Notes: generated from the sequence alone by a model not told the origin. DNA of 64,000 nucleotides from an uncultured Treponema sp. (GCA_900319625.1 ONPD01000011.1:62001-126000); one strand, 5' to 3'. Shown: positions 53,901 through 62,989, counted from the first letter of the stretch. Numbers and translations: made by a program.

Positions 53901-54096
53901 ATATCCAAAATATGAACTCAAGTATAATGGTAATGATGGCCTGACAGTATTTGTAAATACTGCCTTGTCTTCACCAGAAATTACTGATAAAGTTCGCGAT
54001 GTTCTTACATCAAATGAAGAATTTTTATATTCATTCAAAGACGAAATCAGAATGCCAATTTACGAGCATCTTACACATAAATTACACATAGCATAA
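50956..54096 (+). CDS. hsdR: Type I restriction enzyme, R subunit (HsdR)
   Basis: A 1046-residue motor-nuclease subunit. The PD-(D/E)XK nuclease site is PDIVLFVNGIPVCTAELK. The helicase core follows with Walker A SAGSGKSNT, DEAH-type motif II ADEAHQSQ, motif III FTATPTG, and motif VI QTLSRLNRTM. It cuts DNA unmethylated at the site read by HsdS. AAGG site; hsdM follows 15 bp later. Intact. Confidence 0.96.
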   Translation: MSDIGFAEKDFENYILKILTTKSGYVLGTPSDYNSQKCILPDTFINFIKISQPDSWTCLCDKFDSEKEAEEKLIDELLQQRKSLGTLDLLRKGFDFRTIHFDIVYWKPENKLNPQTIELYNQNILTVINQIIGDGEIQKHTPIPDIVLFVNGIPVCTAELKFELQGQDYLDAEKQYRLRSIAEPLFKFKTGSLVHFAVDSSNASMTTKLSGFGTNFLPFNLGSNGAGNQGGKGNPKAAEGHFATDYLWEEVLSKDSLLDILQSFVTIEVDSKTQEETLIFPRYHQLDVVRKLLKDVEVNGSKKNYLIEHSAGSGKSNTIAWLAFHLNNLYFAGKNEKVFDTIIVLNDRRVLDKQTRNTIMSFNPKDGTVKIAKKSSDITDFVKLGNVIIISTIQKFPLIYKELEELKAQNPNRRFAVIADEAHQSQTGTAAGKVKIGLGSDAESQIKAEDQDDIPEEGDASDEEQEKILRQVATGKQSNMSFFAFTATPTGQTLQMFGVPCKVIDPKSGKEVDGYRPFHVYSMQQAIEEKYILDVLVNYSTYKQYYNLRIKNEDDDNQYDSKVIYGMAAKYVAEHEHRISKITDIIIEHFEQTGCKTIDGKGKAMVVTSSRKEAVLYARTLRDKLSQKGHSNWGVLVAFSGDIDGKTESQMNSFPINPLADEGTEISENQTPEAFKQDKYRFIVVADKYQTGFSEKLLSVMYIDKPLHNIKAVQTLSRLNRTMANEAKLAERDCFILDFVNDREEIKEAFQTYYGKIELEGEYTIEELKALKVKIDKYAIIEEAEIEQYIQILNELVAKNADLTKDNIAQKTMNLVSDFIGRFKKLKDEDKKEFKHKCIRYVKIFMFLQNIQNIKDTPLVKLGLYLRLINPLLRIKYINPPEVIKPSDIKRLIELSDYKIDFEMTEAIRLVADDGSVVQPSPDGGAKDPPKPAPTTVQEMVSRINTRFGTDFTDEDIVPAISAFKKSFAADKEFCNTGLLKQYPKYELKYNGNDGLTVFVNTALSSPEITDKVRDVLTSNEEFLYSFKDEIRMPIYEHLTHKLHIA

Positions 54097-54111
54097 AAAG
54101 GAAATAAAAAA

Positions 54112-55848
54112 ATGTCACTTACATCGAATGTTACTGAAAAAGCAAACCTTCTTTGGAACATTGCAGAAAAGCTAACAGGCTCATATAAACCACACGAATA
54201 CGGACTTGTAATTTTACCACTCACCGTTATCCGCCGCTTTGACTGCATTCTTGAACCGACACACGATAAAGTTATTGCAAAAGCAAAAGAAATAGAAAAG
54301 ATGCCAGAAGCAATCAAGAGCGTTCAGTTTCAACAGATTACAGGACATCCTTTTTATAACACATCAAACTTTACTCTTAAAACTCTTGTTGAAAATCCAA
54401 ATCAGATAAACAAAAATTTTGAAAACTATCTTGATGGATTTTCTGCAAATATCCGCGAAGAAATAATCGCTAAGTTCAATTTTGCAGAGCAACTCAAACG
54501 CCTTAAGCAAAAAGACTTGCTTCTTATAGTGCTTCAGGAATTTGTAAGCGAAAAAGCAGACTTCAGCCCTAAGAAAATCAGCAATATTGAAATGGGCTAT
54601 ATTTTTGAAGAATTGATTAGAAGATTCTCCGAAGCTCATAACGAGGATGCCGGACAGCACTATACTCCGCGCGAAGTAATTGAACTTATGACAGAGCTTT
54701 TATTTATTGATGATGAAGATATTCAGAAGAAAAAAGAATGTTCAAAATCAATTTACGACCCGGCCTGCGGAACCGGCGGAATGCTCAGCGTTGCAAGTGA
54801 ATATATAGAAAGCCGAAATCTTCCTGTAACACTGGAAAGTTATGGTCAGGAAATTAATGATGAAACATACGCAATCTGTAAAGCTGACATTCTTATAAAA
54901 AGCAAAGACGGCAAGCAGGCAGAAAATATACGTAACGGAAACACCCTTAGTGATGATAAATTTCCAAAACTCACTTTTGACTATATTTTGAGTAATCCGC
55001 CTTTTGGACGTGAATGGAAAAATGAGAAGACCGCTGTAGAAAAAGAAGCCGACTTAGGTGAAAACGGACGCTTTGGTCCAGGCCTTCCAAAAATCAGCGA
55101 TAGTCAGATGCTCTTTATGATGAACATCATTACCAAGATGGATAAAGAAAACGGCAAGGCTGCAGTAATTCATAACGGTTCACCACTTTTTACAGGAGAT
55201 GCCGGAAGTGGAACAAGCAATATCCGTAAGTATATTCTGGAACACGATTTACTTGATGCAATCATAGCCCTGCCAAATGATATTTTTTACAACACAGGAA
55301 TTGCAACTTATATCTGGATTTTCAATAACAGAAAATCAGCAGAACGCAAGAACAAGGTTCAGCTCATAAATGCAAACTCTCTTTTTGAAAAACGCCGCAA
55401 AGCCCTTGGCAACAAGCGAAACGATATTTCAGAGGCAAATATAAAACAGATTGTAGAGCTTTATAACAAGTTTGAAGAAAACGAACTGAGCAAAATTTTT
55501 GATACAAAAGATTTTGGCTACACAACAATTACAGTAGAACGTCCTCTTAAAGATGAAAAAGGAGAGTTTGTTCTAAAGAACGGAAAGAAACAGCCGGATT
55601 CAAGTCTGCGAGATACAGAAAATGTTCCTCTCAAAGAAGATATAACAGAATACTTCAAACGCGAAGTTCTTCCTTTTGCCCCAGATGCCTGGATAGACGA
55701 AAAGAAAAACGTAGTCGGCTATGAAATTCCTTTTACAAGATACTTCTACAAATACGAAGCTCCAAAGCCAAGTTCACAGATTATGAATGAAATAAAGGAA
55801 CTTGAAAAAGACTTAAGTGGAAGTCTGAGCGAGATTTTTGGGGAATAG
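54112..55848 (+). CDS. hsdM: Type I DNA methyltransferase, M subunit (HsdM)
   Basis: A 578-residue N6-adenine methyltransferase subunit. SAM-binding motif I is YDPACGTGGML, catalytic motif IV is LSNPPFG. The N-terminal helical domain (LWNIAEKLTGSYKPHEYGLVILPLTVIRRFDCIL) is typical for HsdM. AAGGAA site. Its partner hsdS is not next: an ncRNA and an Abi gene (55886-56949) lie between. Confidence 0.96.
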   Translation: MSLTSNVTEKANLLWNIAEKLTGSYKPHEYGLVILPLTVIRRFDCILEPTHDKVIAKAKEIEKMPEAIKSVQFQQITGHPFYNTSNFTLKTLVENPNQINKNFENYLDGFSANIREEIIAKFNFAEQLKRLKQKDLLLIVLQEFVSEKADFSPKKISNIEMGYIFEELIRRFSEAHNEDAGQHYTPREVIELMTELLFIDDEDIQKKKECSKSIYDPACGTGGMLSVASEYIESRNLPVTLESYGQEINDETYAICKADILIKSKDGKQAENIRNGNTLSDDKFPKLTFDYILSNPPFGREWKNEKTAVEKEADLGENGRFGPGLPKISDSQMLFMMNIITKMDKENGKAAVIHNGSPLFTGDAGSGTSNIRKYILEHDLLDAIIALPNDIFYNTGIATYIWIFNNRKSAERKNKVQLINANSLFEKRRKALGNKRNDISEANIKQIVELYNKFEENELSKIFDTKDFGYTTITVERPLKDEKGEFVLKNGKKQPDSSLRDTENVPLKEDITEYFKREVLPFAPDAWIDEKKNVVGYEIPFTRYFYKYEAPKPSSQIMNEIKELEKDLSGSLSEIFGE

Positions 55849-55885
55849 AAAAGAGCAATTAAAAAAAATGAGAACTATAAAATAT

Positions 55886-55914
55886 TTGACACCAGAAAAT
55901 AAATGCATTATATT
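55886..55914 (+). promoter_or_regulatory. Consensus promoter inside the restriction operon
   Basis: TTGACA (55886-55891), 17-bp spacer, TATATT (55909-55914). Transcription would start near 55921, at the beginning of a structured stretch, not at the Abi gene itself. Confidence 0.72.
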
Positions 55915-55919
55915 AGAGG

Positions 55920-55989
55920 CAAGCAAACCTTGCACGCCTCTTGCAGTCATTTTTGACTCCAATGCGCACCCAGCGAGGTTCTTTTTTTG
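55920..55989 (+). ncRNA. Candidate small RNA upstream of the Abi_2 gene
   Basis: About 70 nt from the promoter at 55886 to a T-run (55979-55988). Hairpins: GCAAG/CTTGC near the 5' end and AGTC-ATTTTT-GACT inside CCTC/GAGG arms (about 55937-55978), with GCGCACCC single-stranded, which could make a pseudoknot. The Abi start lies 38 nt after the T-run. Abi_2 proteins of the AbiF type are known to be preceded by a structured non-coding RNA, which this fits. A 53-codon frame over the region is probably not a gene. Confidence 0.6.
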
Positions 55990-56025
55990 CCCGAATGATA
56001 TTTCTATTTTAACAGGAAGGCAAAA

Positions 56026-56949
56026 ATGAGTAAAAAACAGTATAACAAGCCGCCTCTTCCTTTAGAAAAGCAAGCACAACTACTTCTCGATCGTGGATTA
56101 AAAGGTATAACTAAAAAAGAACTTGAAAAAGTTCTTGCAAATGTAAATTATTACAGACTTAGAGGCTATACATATCCTTATCAGAATAATATGCTTGAAA
56201 ATACTCCGTTTCTACAAAATTCAAAATGGGAATTTATATGGAACGACTATGTTTTTGATTCTAAATTACGTAGACTGATAACAGAAGCCCTTGGTCATAT
56301 AGAAGTTGCACTCAGAACTCAGCTTGAACTTGAAATGTCACTGGCTCATGGTTCAAGGTGGTATACTGATGCGAGTCTTTCATATAGTGAAGAAATATTT
56401 GAAAAAAATCTTGAAGAGCTAAACGGACATTGGAATCGTTCCAGAGAAATATTCAAGGAACATTATGAAACAGAATATGATAATTCATTGCCACCACCTG
56501 CATGGATGATTTTTGAAACTACGACATTTGGAACTGTTTCAAAAATATATTCAAACTTAAGAAAAGATATTCCTGCAAAAACAAAAATTTCAAATTATTT
56601 TGGTTTTACAAAATCTTCTACCAAAGTATTTATAAGCTGGATGCAGCATTTGAATCTTGTCAGAAATATCTGCGCACATTATTCAAGACTTTTCAGCAGA
56701 AGTTTTATTGTACGCCCAATGTTGCCTACATCAAAACCTGCAAAATGGATTAGTCAGATACCGGCACAAGACAGAATTTATATTTCTATCTGCATAATTA
56801 CATATTTTCTAGATATTTGCGCTCCTGATTTTGACTTTAGAAAAGAGTTGAAAGAAGTAATGAGCATGTGCAGACCAGTGCAGTTACCTTCAATGGGATT
56901 CCCTTCTGACTGGAAGGAGCAGCCGCTGTTTAAGGAGAGCGCAGAATGA
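56026..56949 (+). CDS. Abi_2-family (AbiD/AbiF-like) abortive-infection protein
   Basis: A 307-residue Abi_2 protein. LANVNYYRLRGYTYPY near residue 40 is the family signature, and R213-N-I-C-A-H218 is the HEPN-type RNase motif (RX4H). Such proteins stop cell growth or phage replication and can be held by an antitoxin RNA. AGGAAGG site; overlaps hsdS by 4 bp (ATGA). It sits between hsdM and hsdS, so it is inside the restriction operon, but a separate promoter lies in front. Confidence 0.9.
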   Translation: MSKKQYNKPPLPLEKQAQLLLDRGLKGITKKELEKVLANVNYYRLRGYTYPYQNNMLENTPFLQNSKWEFIWNDYVFDSKLRRLITEALGHIEVALRTQLELEMSLAHGSRWYTDASLSYSEEIFEKNLEELNGHWNRSREIFKEHYETEYDNSLPPPAWMIFETTTFGTVSKIYSNLRKDIPAKTKISNYFGFTKSSTKVFISWMQHLNLVRNICAHYSRLFSRSFIVRPMLPTSKPAKWISQIPAQDRIYISICIITYFLDICAPDFDFRKELKEVMSMCRPVQLPSMGFPSDWKEQPLFKESAE

Positions 56950-58238
56950 AAAATAGTGGCGTAGAATGGATTGGTGAAATCCCTGATGAGTGGGAAGTAA
57001 AACGAGGAAAAGAACTATTTCATGAAATTAATGAGAGATGTGATAATCCAGAAAATTATCCATTATTGTCTGTCTCAGAATATTATGGAGTTGCACCTAA
57101 ATCAGAAAAAATTGAAGACGGTGATTTTATAACACATGCAGAAACTCTTGAAGGATATAAAATATGTCAAAAAGGTGATATCGTTCAAAATATTATGTTA
57201 GCTTGGAAACGAGCAACAGGAATGAGTGATTATGAAGGATTAATTAGTCCTGCTTATTGTATTTATAGACCACTTAAACAAGTAGAATCTAAATATTATC
57301 ATTATCTATTTCGAACAAATGTATATGCAGATTTATTCAAGCAGTATTCCACAGGAATAATTGATTCTCGCCTTAGGTTATATCCAAATAAATTTTTATC
57401 CCTAAAATATATTTATCCCCCAAAAGAAATGCAGAAAAAAATTGCCTCATACCTAGATAAAAAATGCAGCAAAATAGAAGAAACAATCCAGAACCAGCAG
57501 CAGGTAATAGAAAAACTAAAAGCCTACAAACAATCCCTAATCATCGAAGTCGTCACCGGCAAAATCAAAATCCAAAACGGCAAAGTCTGCGGAAAATATG
57601 AAAGCTATAAAGAATCTGGTGTAGAATGGATCGGTAAAATTCCGAGTGGGTGGACTAAACAAAAACTTAAATTTGCTAGTCAGATAATGCGTGGTCTATT
57701 TTCTCATAGACCAAGAAATGATCCTGATTATTATGATGGGGTACATCCTTTTATACAAACAGGAGAAGTCGCGAGGGCTGTAAAATATATTACAACTTAT
57801 AGTCAAACTTTAAATGAATTAGGATTTTCTGTTAGTAGAGAATTCCCAGCAGGTACTGTTTTACTTACCATTGCAGCTAATGTTGGTGATGTGGCAATTC
57901 TTGACTTTAATGCTTGCTTTCCTGATAGTGTTATTGGTTTTTATCCAAAGGATAATGTAAGTAAAGTTTTCTTATATTATCTTTTAAAATCCATGAAAGA
58001 ACAATTCATGAAAAATGCAATCATTAGTACTCAAATGAATTTAAATATTAATATAGTTAAAGAAGAAGTTATTCCTCTACTATCCTTAAAAGAGCAAGAA
58101 GAAATTGTTTGTTTTTTAGAGAATAAATCAGATATCATCGACATCGCCATAAAACAAAAACAAAACCTTATAGAAAAACTGACAGAATATAAAAAGTCTC
58201 TGATTTACGAATGCGTAACCGGGAAGAAGGCGATCTAG
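56946..58238 (+). CDS. hsdS: Type I restriction specificity subunit (HsdS)
   Basis: A 430-residue specificity subunit with two target-recognition domains. Each begins with SGVEWIGEIP or SGVEWIGKIP and each is followed by a conserved helix (LKAYKQSLIIEVVTGKI, LTEYKKSLIYECVTGKK). The duplicated framework is about 210 residues per half. Each half recognises one part of the bipartite target. It overlaps the Abi gene by 4 bp and ends directly before the next gene. Confidence 0.95.
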   Translation: MKNSGVEWIGEIPDEWEVKRGKELFHEINERCDNPENYPLLSVSEYYGVAPKSEKIEDGDFITHAETLEGYKICQKGDIVQNIMLAWKRATGMSDYEGLISPAYCIYRPLKQVESKYYHYLFRTNVYADLFKQYSTGIIDSRLRLYPNKFLSLKYIYPPKEMQKKIASYLDKKCSKIEETIQNQQQVIEKLKAYKQSLIIEVVTGKIKIQNGKVCGKYESYKESGVEWIGKIPSGWTKQKLKFASQIMRGLFSHRPRNDPDYYDGVHPFIQTGEVARAVKYITTYSQTLNELGFSVSREFPAGTVLLTIAANVGDVAILDFNACFPDSVIGFYPKDNVSKVFLYYLLKSMKEQFMKNAIISTQMNLNINIVKEEVIPLLSLKEQEEIVCFLENKSDIIDIAIKQKQNLIEKLTEYKKSLIYECVTGKKAI

Positions 58239-59627
58239 ATGAAAAAGTGCCAAGTTTTTACACCAGAAAATTATGTTGATCTCCTTCTTAACTATGCGGA
58301 TTATAACGAGAATCTTTATGGAAAAAAAGTATTAGAAAATTCCTGTGGAGATGGAAATATACTTTCTAAAATTGTGCAAAGATATATTACAGATTGTAAG
58401 AAGCAAGGTTTTTCTGCAGAGAAAATTTCTGAAGGATTATCAAATGATGTCTATGGTATCGAAATAATAAAAACTACTTGGAGAAAATGTATTTGTCGAT
58501 TAGATGAAATTATTGAAGATGAACATTTACCTCCTGTAGATTGGAAAATATTTAATATAAATTATTTTTCATGGACACCAGAAAACAAGTTTTCGTATAT
58601 TATAGGCAATCCTCCATACATAACATATTCTGAAATAAAAAAGACTGAAATAAAGAAACTTAAAACATCTTTTAATTCTTGTTCAAAGGGAAAATTTGAT
58701 TATTGTTATGCGTTTATTGAAAAAAGTATAAACGAACTTGAAAATAACGGAAAAATGTCTTATTTAATTCCAAGTAGTATTTTTAAAACTGTATTTGGAA
58801 ATAACCTTCGTTCTTTTATTTTACCACATACAAAAGAAATAATAGATTATTCACTTCATAAAGTATTTTCTGATGCACTAGTAAAATCTTCAATCTTAAA
58901 CATTCAGAAGAATTCAAACTATAGTTCAATCCTATATAAGTTTGATAATAAATGTGTAAATATTGACAAAACACTTCTTTCAGATAAATGGGTTTTCTTA
59001 CAAAAAGAAGCTTCAGGTAATAGACGTTTTGGAGATTATTTTCAAGTATCACATGCAGTCGCAACATTATATAACAAAGCCTTTTTGCTAACTGATTATG
59101 AGGAAGATGATAATTATATTTATGTAGGTAATCATAAAATTGAAAAAGAGATTATTCGCCCTGCAGTATCTGCAAAATCCAAAAGGTATAAAAATAATAC
59201 ATTAATTATTTTTCCATATTATTTTAATGATGGATTGAAACGATATGAAGAAACTACATTTATAAAAAGATTTCCAAGGGTAACTGAATACTTAAAATCA
59301 TTTTCAAGTGAATTGAAGAATAGAAAAAGTGATATCAAATCTAAATGGTTTGAATATGGACGATCTCAAGCTTTATCATCACTTAATCAGAATAAACTAT
59401 TAATATCTGTAGTGATTTCTGATAAGGTATTAGTGTATGAGGCTTCTTCGAATGATATTCCTTATGCAGGGATGTTTGTTACGCAAAAAAAAGATTTATC
59501 ATTGCAAGATGCAAAAAAAATTTTAGAAAGCCAAGAATTCCTTGAATATGCACAATCTATTGGTATCCATATGAGTGGGAATTCTATTCGAATTATGTCA
59601 AAAGATATTATGGAATATAGATTTTAG
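58239..59627 (+). CDS. N6-adenine DNA methyltransferase (Eco57I-like)
   Basis: A 462-residue methyltransferase: start KCQVFTPENYVDLLLNYA, motif I ENSCGDGNIL, motif IV IIGNPPYITYSE, and a C-terminal part that may be a target-recognition domain (ISHAVATLYNKAF-type region). Relatives include the methylase domains of Eco57I-type restriction enzymes. It starts at the base after the hsdS stop. From here on the DNA is clearly more AT-rich than hsdR-hsdM, suggesting a separate origin. A cognate nuclease could be the HNH protein encoded at 62375. Confidence 0.88.
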   Translation: MKKCQVFTPENYVDLLLNYADYNENLYGKKVLENSCGDGNILSKIVQRYITDCKKQGFSAEKISEGLSNDVYGIEIIKTTWRKCICRLDEIIEDEHLPPVDWKIFNINYFSWTPENKFSYIIGNPPYITYSEIKKTEIKKLKTSFNSCSKGKFDYCYAFIEKSINELENNGKMSYLIPSSIFKTVFGNNLRSFILPHTKEIIDYSLHKVFSDALVKSSILNIQKNSNYSSILYKFDNKCVNIDKTLLSDKWVFLQKEASGNRRFGDYFQVSHAVATLYNKAFLLTDYEEDDNYIYVGNHKIEKEIIRPAVSAKSKRYKNNTLIIFPYYFNDGLKRYEETTFIKRFPRVTEYLKSFSSELKNRKSDIKSKWFEYGRSQALSSLNQNKLLISVVISDKVLVYEASSNDIPYAGMFVTQKKDLSLQDAKKILESQEFLEYAQSIGIHMSGNSIRIMSKDIMEYRF

Positions 59628-59641
59628 AGGAGAATTGCAGC

Positions 59642-61777
59642 ATGGAAGATTTACAATACATTATTGATGATAATACAATTGTTGAATTATTAGGTTTACA
59701 AAGTTTTACTACTAAAGAATCTGCAATTCTTGAGTTAGTTAAAAATGCATATGATGCAGGTGCGAAATTATTAGAGATAAAAATTTATGCTGATTCTTTA
59801 GAAATATCAGATAACGGAAATGGTATGTCCAAAGAGGAGTTTAAGAACAATTGGCTACATATTGGAAAAAGTACAAAAGGATACTCTTTTAAAGATACAG
59901 ATGGAAAAATACGAATTGCTGCTGGGGCAAAAGGCGTTGGAAGATTTGCTTTAGCTAGACTAGGCGCATTAGTTATAATGAAGTCAAAAAAAGATAATTG
60001 TGATGGAATAAAATGGACAACAGATTGGACTAATGAAAATAATAAGTTATCTGATGATAATTCTAAAAAATCTAAAGGTACAGTTTTTGATATTCAATAT
60101 TCACGCGATGCATGGAATATTAAACAAGCAAAAAACTTAGCAGATTATTTAGGAAGAACATATTTTGACAATTCTATGGAAATTCAATTATCATTTTGTG
60201 AGGAACAGATTCCAATTGAAAAATGTTTCTCTAATTTGCAACTTGGAAAAAATTATATAACATCAATAAATTTAAAATTTAATGCAAAAAAAACAACATT
60301 AATAACTACGATAGAATCTGACGAATTTGATGAGGCTGTTTCAAATTACTATAAAGAGGAAAGTATTCATAAAGTTTCATTTACAAAAGATATGAGTGCT
60401 GAATTTGAAACATCATCTGAACCATATGAAAAGAATAAGGAATTATTACAAAAGCTGGGAGATTTTTCTGCAGATTTTTATTTCGGTATGGATAAGAACT
60501 TATCTGAAGATAAGGAGAAGTTTTTATATAAATATGATTCATTAAGCAATCGTATAAAAAAAGGGATTATTTTATACAGAAATGCTTTTAGTATATCTTC
60601 ATATGAAGGATATAAAGATTGGTTACAGTTAGGAAAAAGATCCAGAGCTTCACCTGCGTCTCCATCTCATCCAACAGGTTCATGGAGAGTCAGAGAAAAT
60701 CAAATTTCTGGTAAAGTTCATATAGATAAGGAAAAAAATAAAGTATTACAAGATTTAGTTAATAGACAAGGTTTAGTTGAAAACGATTATTATAATTATT
60801 TTATAAGAATCATTGAGTCCTCAATATCTGATTTTGAACATTATCGACAAGGCATAATTAGGGCTGTAAATAAAAAAAATAAGGAAGAACCTGTTAGAGA
60901 AGAAAAAAGAATTTCTGATGACTTAATTAATAAAACTAGACAGCTTGATAATTTGTCTGATAAGGATAAAAAACAATTAATTACTGAATTAGAAACTTAC
61001 AAAAAAAATGAAGAAGAACATTTTAAATCAGAAGAACGATATCGCTATGATGTTAGAATATTAAATATTTTAGCTACCGCTGGATTAAAGGCATCTTCAA
61101 TAGCTCATGAATTAAATAATGATAGAAACCAAATATCAGACAATTATGAATTTATTGTAGATGCCTTAAAAAAATACAATTACTGGGACGATTTGAATTC
61201 ATATGAGAAAACCCAAAAATCATATTTAAATGTACCAGATTTATTACGGAAAAACAAAGAAGTAAATGCTAAGTTTTTGCAATTTGTTGATACTCTCTTA
61301 ACAGAAGTTGAAAAAAAACAATTTTATCCTCAAATATATAATATAAAAACTTTAATGGAGAAAATCAAAGAACGATGGTCATCTCAATATTCTTGGGTTT
61401 CAATTAATCCAACAGTTCAACCTGAAGAATTAGAATATAAAACTGCCGAAGATATTTTTAATGTAATTTTTGATAATTTAATTTTAAATAGTATTCAACA
61501 AAATGAATCTAAAGATCATTTAATTATTAGTATTGATATATCACAAAATGGAGAAAAACTACTTGTGAAATATGATGATAATGGTTGTGGTCTACCAAAA
61601 AAATATCGAAGTAATCCAAATCGTATTTTAGATCCACTTGAAACTTCCAGGGAAAATGGACATGGATTAGGTATGTGGATTATAAATAACACTCTTGATA
61701 TGACCTCAGGGAATGTTCTTGAAATAAAGCCAAAAGATGGTTTTTCAATAAAATTCATAATAGGAGATAAGATTTAA
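59642..61777 (+). CDS. Double-GHKL ATPase / sensor histidine kinase
   Basis: A 711-residue protein with two ATP-binding GHKL domains. The N-terminal one is Hsp90/MORC-like (ESAILELVKNAYDAGA, ISDNGNGMS, GAKGVGRFALARLG). The middle is helical. The C-terminal one is a histidine-kinase core: H-box ASSIAHELNND with H489 as likely phospho-acceptor, N-box NLILNSIQQ, G1 DDNGCGLP, G2 NGHGLGMWI. No membrane helix, so a cytoplasmic sensor. The receiver protein encoded 2 bp after its stop is its natural partner. GGAG site. Confidence 0.88.
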   Translation: MEDLQYIIDDNTIVELLGLQSFTTKESAILELVKNAYDAGAKLLEIKIYADSLEISDNGNGMSKEEFKNNWLHIGKSTKGYSFKDTDGKIRIAAGAKGVGRFALARLGALVIMKSKKDNCDGIKWTTDWTNENNKLSDDNSKKSKGTVFDIQYSRDAWNIKQAKNLADYLGRTYFDNSMEIQLSFCEEQIPIEKCFSNLQLGKNYITSINLKFNAKKTTLITTIESDEFDEAVSNYYKEESIHKVSFTKDMSAEFETSSEPYEKNKELLQKLGDFSADFYFGMDKNLSEDKEKFLYKYDSLSNRIKKGIILYRNAFSISSYEGYKDWLQLGKRSRASPASPSHPTGSWRVRENQISGKVHIDKEKNKVLQDLVNRQGLVENDYYNYFIRIIESSISDFEHYRQGIIRAVNKKNKEEPVREEKRISDDLINKTRQLDNLSDKDKKQLITELETYKKNEEEHFKSEERYRYDVRILNILATAGLKASSIAHELNNDRNQISDNYEFIVDALKKYNYWDDLNSYEKTQKSYLNVPDLLRKNKEVNAKFLQFVDTLLTEVEKKQFYPQIYNIKTLMEKIKERWSSQYSWVSINPTVQPEELEYKTAEDIFNVIFDNLILNSIQQNESKDHLIISIDISQNGEKLLVKYDDNGCGLPKKYRSNPNRILDPLETSRENGHGLGMWIINNTLDMTSGNVLEIKPKDGFSIKFIIGDKI

Positions 61778-61779
61778 AC

Positions 61780-62388
61780 ATGGAAAATATAAATATTTTA
61801 TATATAGACGATAAAATAGATCCTCATATTACTAAGTATTTAGATTCAACTATCGAAATTAATGATGTAAATATTTTTACAAATGAATACGAATTTAATA
61901 TAGAGTCTGACACGTATAAAACAATCCTTGAAAATGAAGAAATTAAAAAAGCAGATATTATATTAATTGATTCACGATTATTTGAAAATTCTCATACTGG
62001 TGCTTCAAAGATATCTGGCGAAGAAATAAAAATAATACTTACTAAGTTCTTTCCATTTAAAAATATAATTGTAATTTCTCAAAATGGGACAAACAAAAGT
62101 TTAGGTATTCTTGGTAAATACAAGTATTCTAAAAGCATAACTCCAAAGGAATATTATGACAATGAATGGAAAGATATAATTGAAAAATCAATACAAGAAA
62201 TTTTAATTATTCGAAATATCAATTCACAATTAAAGAATAATGAAAACATTGAAATTATCGTAAAGGAAAAAATTGAAAATTCAATAGCAGGAATTAGTCA
62301 GTACGAGGAATTATCAAAAGATGATATAGATAACTGCATAAAAATTTTTCTTGAAATTAAAGAGATTTGTAAAAATGAAGGATTATAG
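61780..62388 (+). CDS. Response-regulator receiver-like protein
   Basis: A 202-residue protein starting NILYIDDKID (acidic pair D10, D11), with ILIDSRL (phospho-acceptor D64), IVISQNG (S100) and a conserved Lys near 118: a CheY-like receiver. The C-terminal 80 residues are helical without a recognised DNA-binding domain. It therefore probably signals by protein contact, perhaps to the HNH protein. Very AT-rich. Starts 2 bp after the kinase gene and overlaps the next by 14 bp. Confidence 0.8.
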   Translation: MENINILYIDDKIDPHITKYLDSTIEINDVNIFTNEYEFNIESDTYKTILENEEIKKADIILIDSRLFENSHTGASKISGEEIKIILTKFFPFKNIIVISQNGTNKSLGILGKYKYSKSITPKEYYDNEWKDIIEKSIQEILIIRNINSQLKNNENIEIIVKEKIENSIAGISQYEELSKDDIDNCIKIFLEIKEICKNEGL

Positions 62389-62989
62389 AGCAACTGAAAC
62401 AGATATTTTTCCATCAGAAAAAGATATAAACTCTCACAAAGCTGAAGTATTAAAAGGTCATAGGACTCCAAACCATTACAGTTTTATTCATGAAAGAGGA
62501 AGCCATGCGAACAAAGAATTTCGGAAGGCATTTAATAATAAATGTGCTTATTGTGGAGTTAATGAGCTAATAAATTCTGTTCAATTATTTGAAGTTGATC
62601 ATTACATTTGTCAATCATCAACAAAACTTTCAGTTGATTTTGACAATTTTGATAATTTGATTAATTCCTGTTATGAATGCAATAGACATAAATCTGGTTT
62701 AGATATAAACGATAATTATTTAGATATTCTAAATCCAAAAAGCAATATTCAAAATGTTTTTACACGAAGCAAAGATTTTAATATTATTATAAACACAAAG
62801 TATAAGTCAGATGACTATATTTTAGATTTTTATAAAAAAATGAAATTTGATCATAATCTACGACGTCTTGATTTTCTAATCTTATCTATAATTGATTTAG
62901 AATCAAACACAAACAAACAAGAAATTAAAGACAAACTAATTGTCTTAATTGAAAAATTAAAACAAAAACGAAATAAAATGATTATTTAG
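62375..62989 (+). CDS. HNH endonuclease
   Basis: A 204-residue HNH nuclease: zinc pairs CAYCG and CYECN, with the catalytic stretch FEVDHYICQ and a C-terminal NRHKSG. The start at 62375 overlaps the receiver gene by 14 bp; an upstream ATG at 62351 would extend it by 8 residues and overlap more. The tight coupling suggests that it is the effector of the kinase-receiver pair. Alternatively it could be a restriction partner of the methyltransferase encoded at 58239. Confidence 0.88.
   Translation: MKDYRATETDIFPSEKDINSHKAEVLKGHRTPNHYSFIHERGSHANKEFRKAFNNKCAYCGVNELINSVQLFEVDHYICQSSTKLSVDFDNFDNLINSCYECNRHKSGLDINDNYLDILNPKSNIQNVFTRSKDFNIIINTKYKSDDYILDFYKKMKFDHNLRRLDFLILSIIDLESNTNKQEIKDKLIVLIEKLKQKRNKMII

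Noticed and set aside
55868..56029. A 53-codon open frame between hsdM and the Abi_2 gene
   Set aside because: It contains a consensus promoter, hairpins and a T-run, has no ribosome site, and its peptide resembles no family. A small RNA explains the region better.
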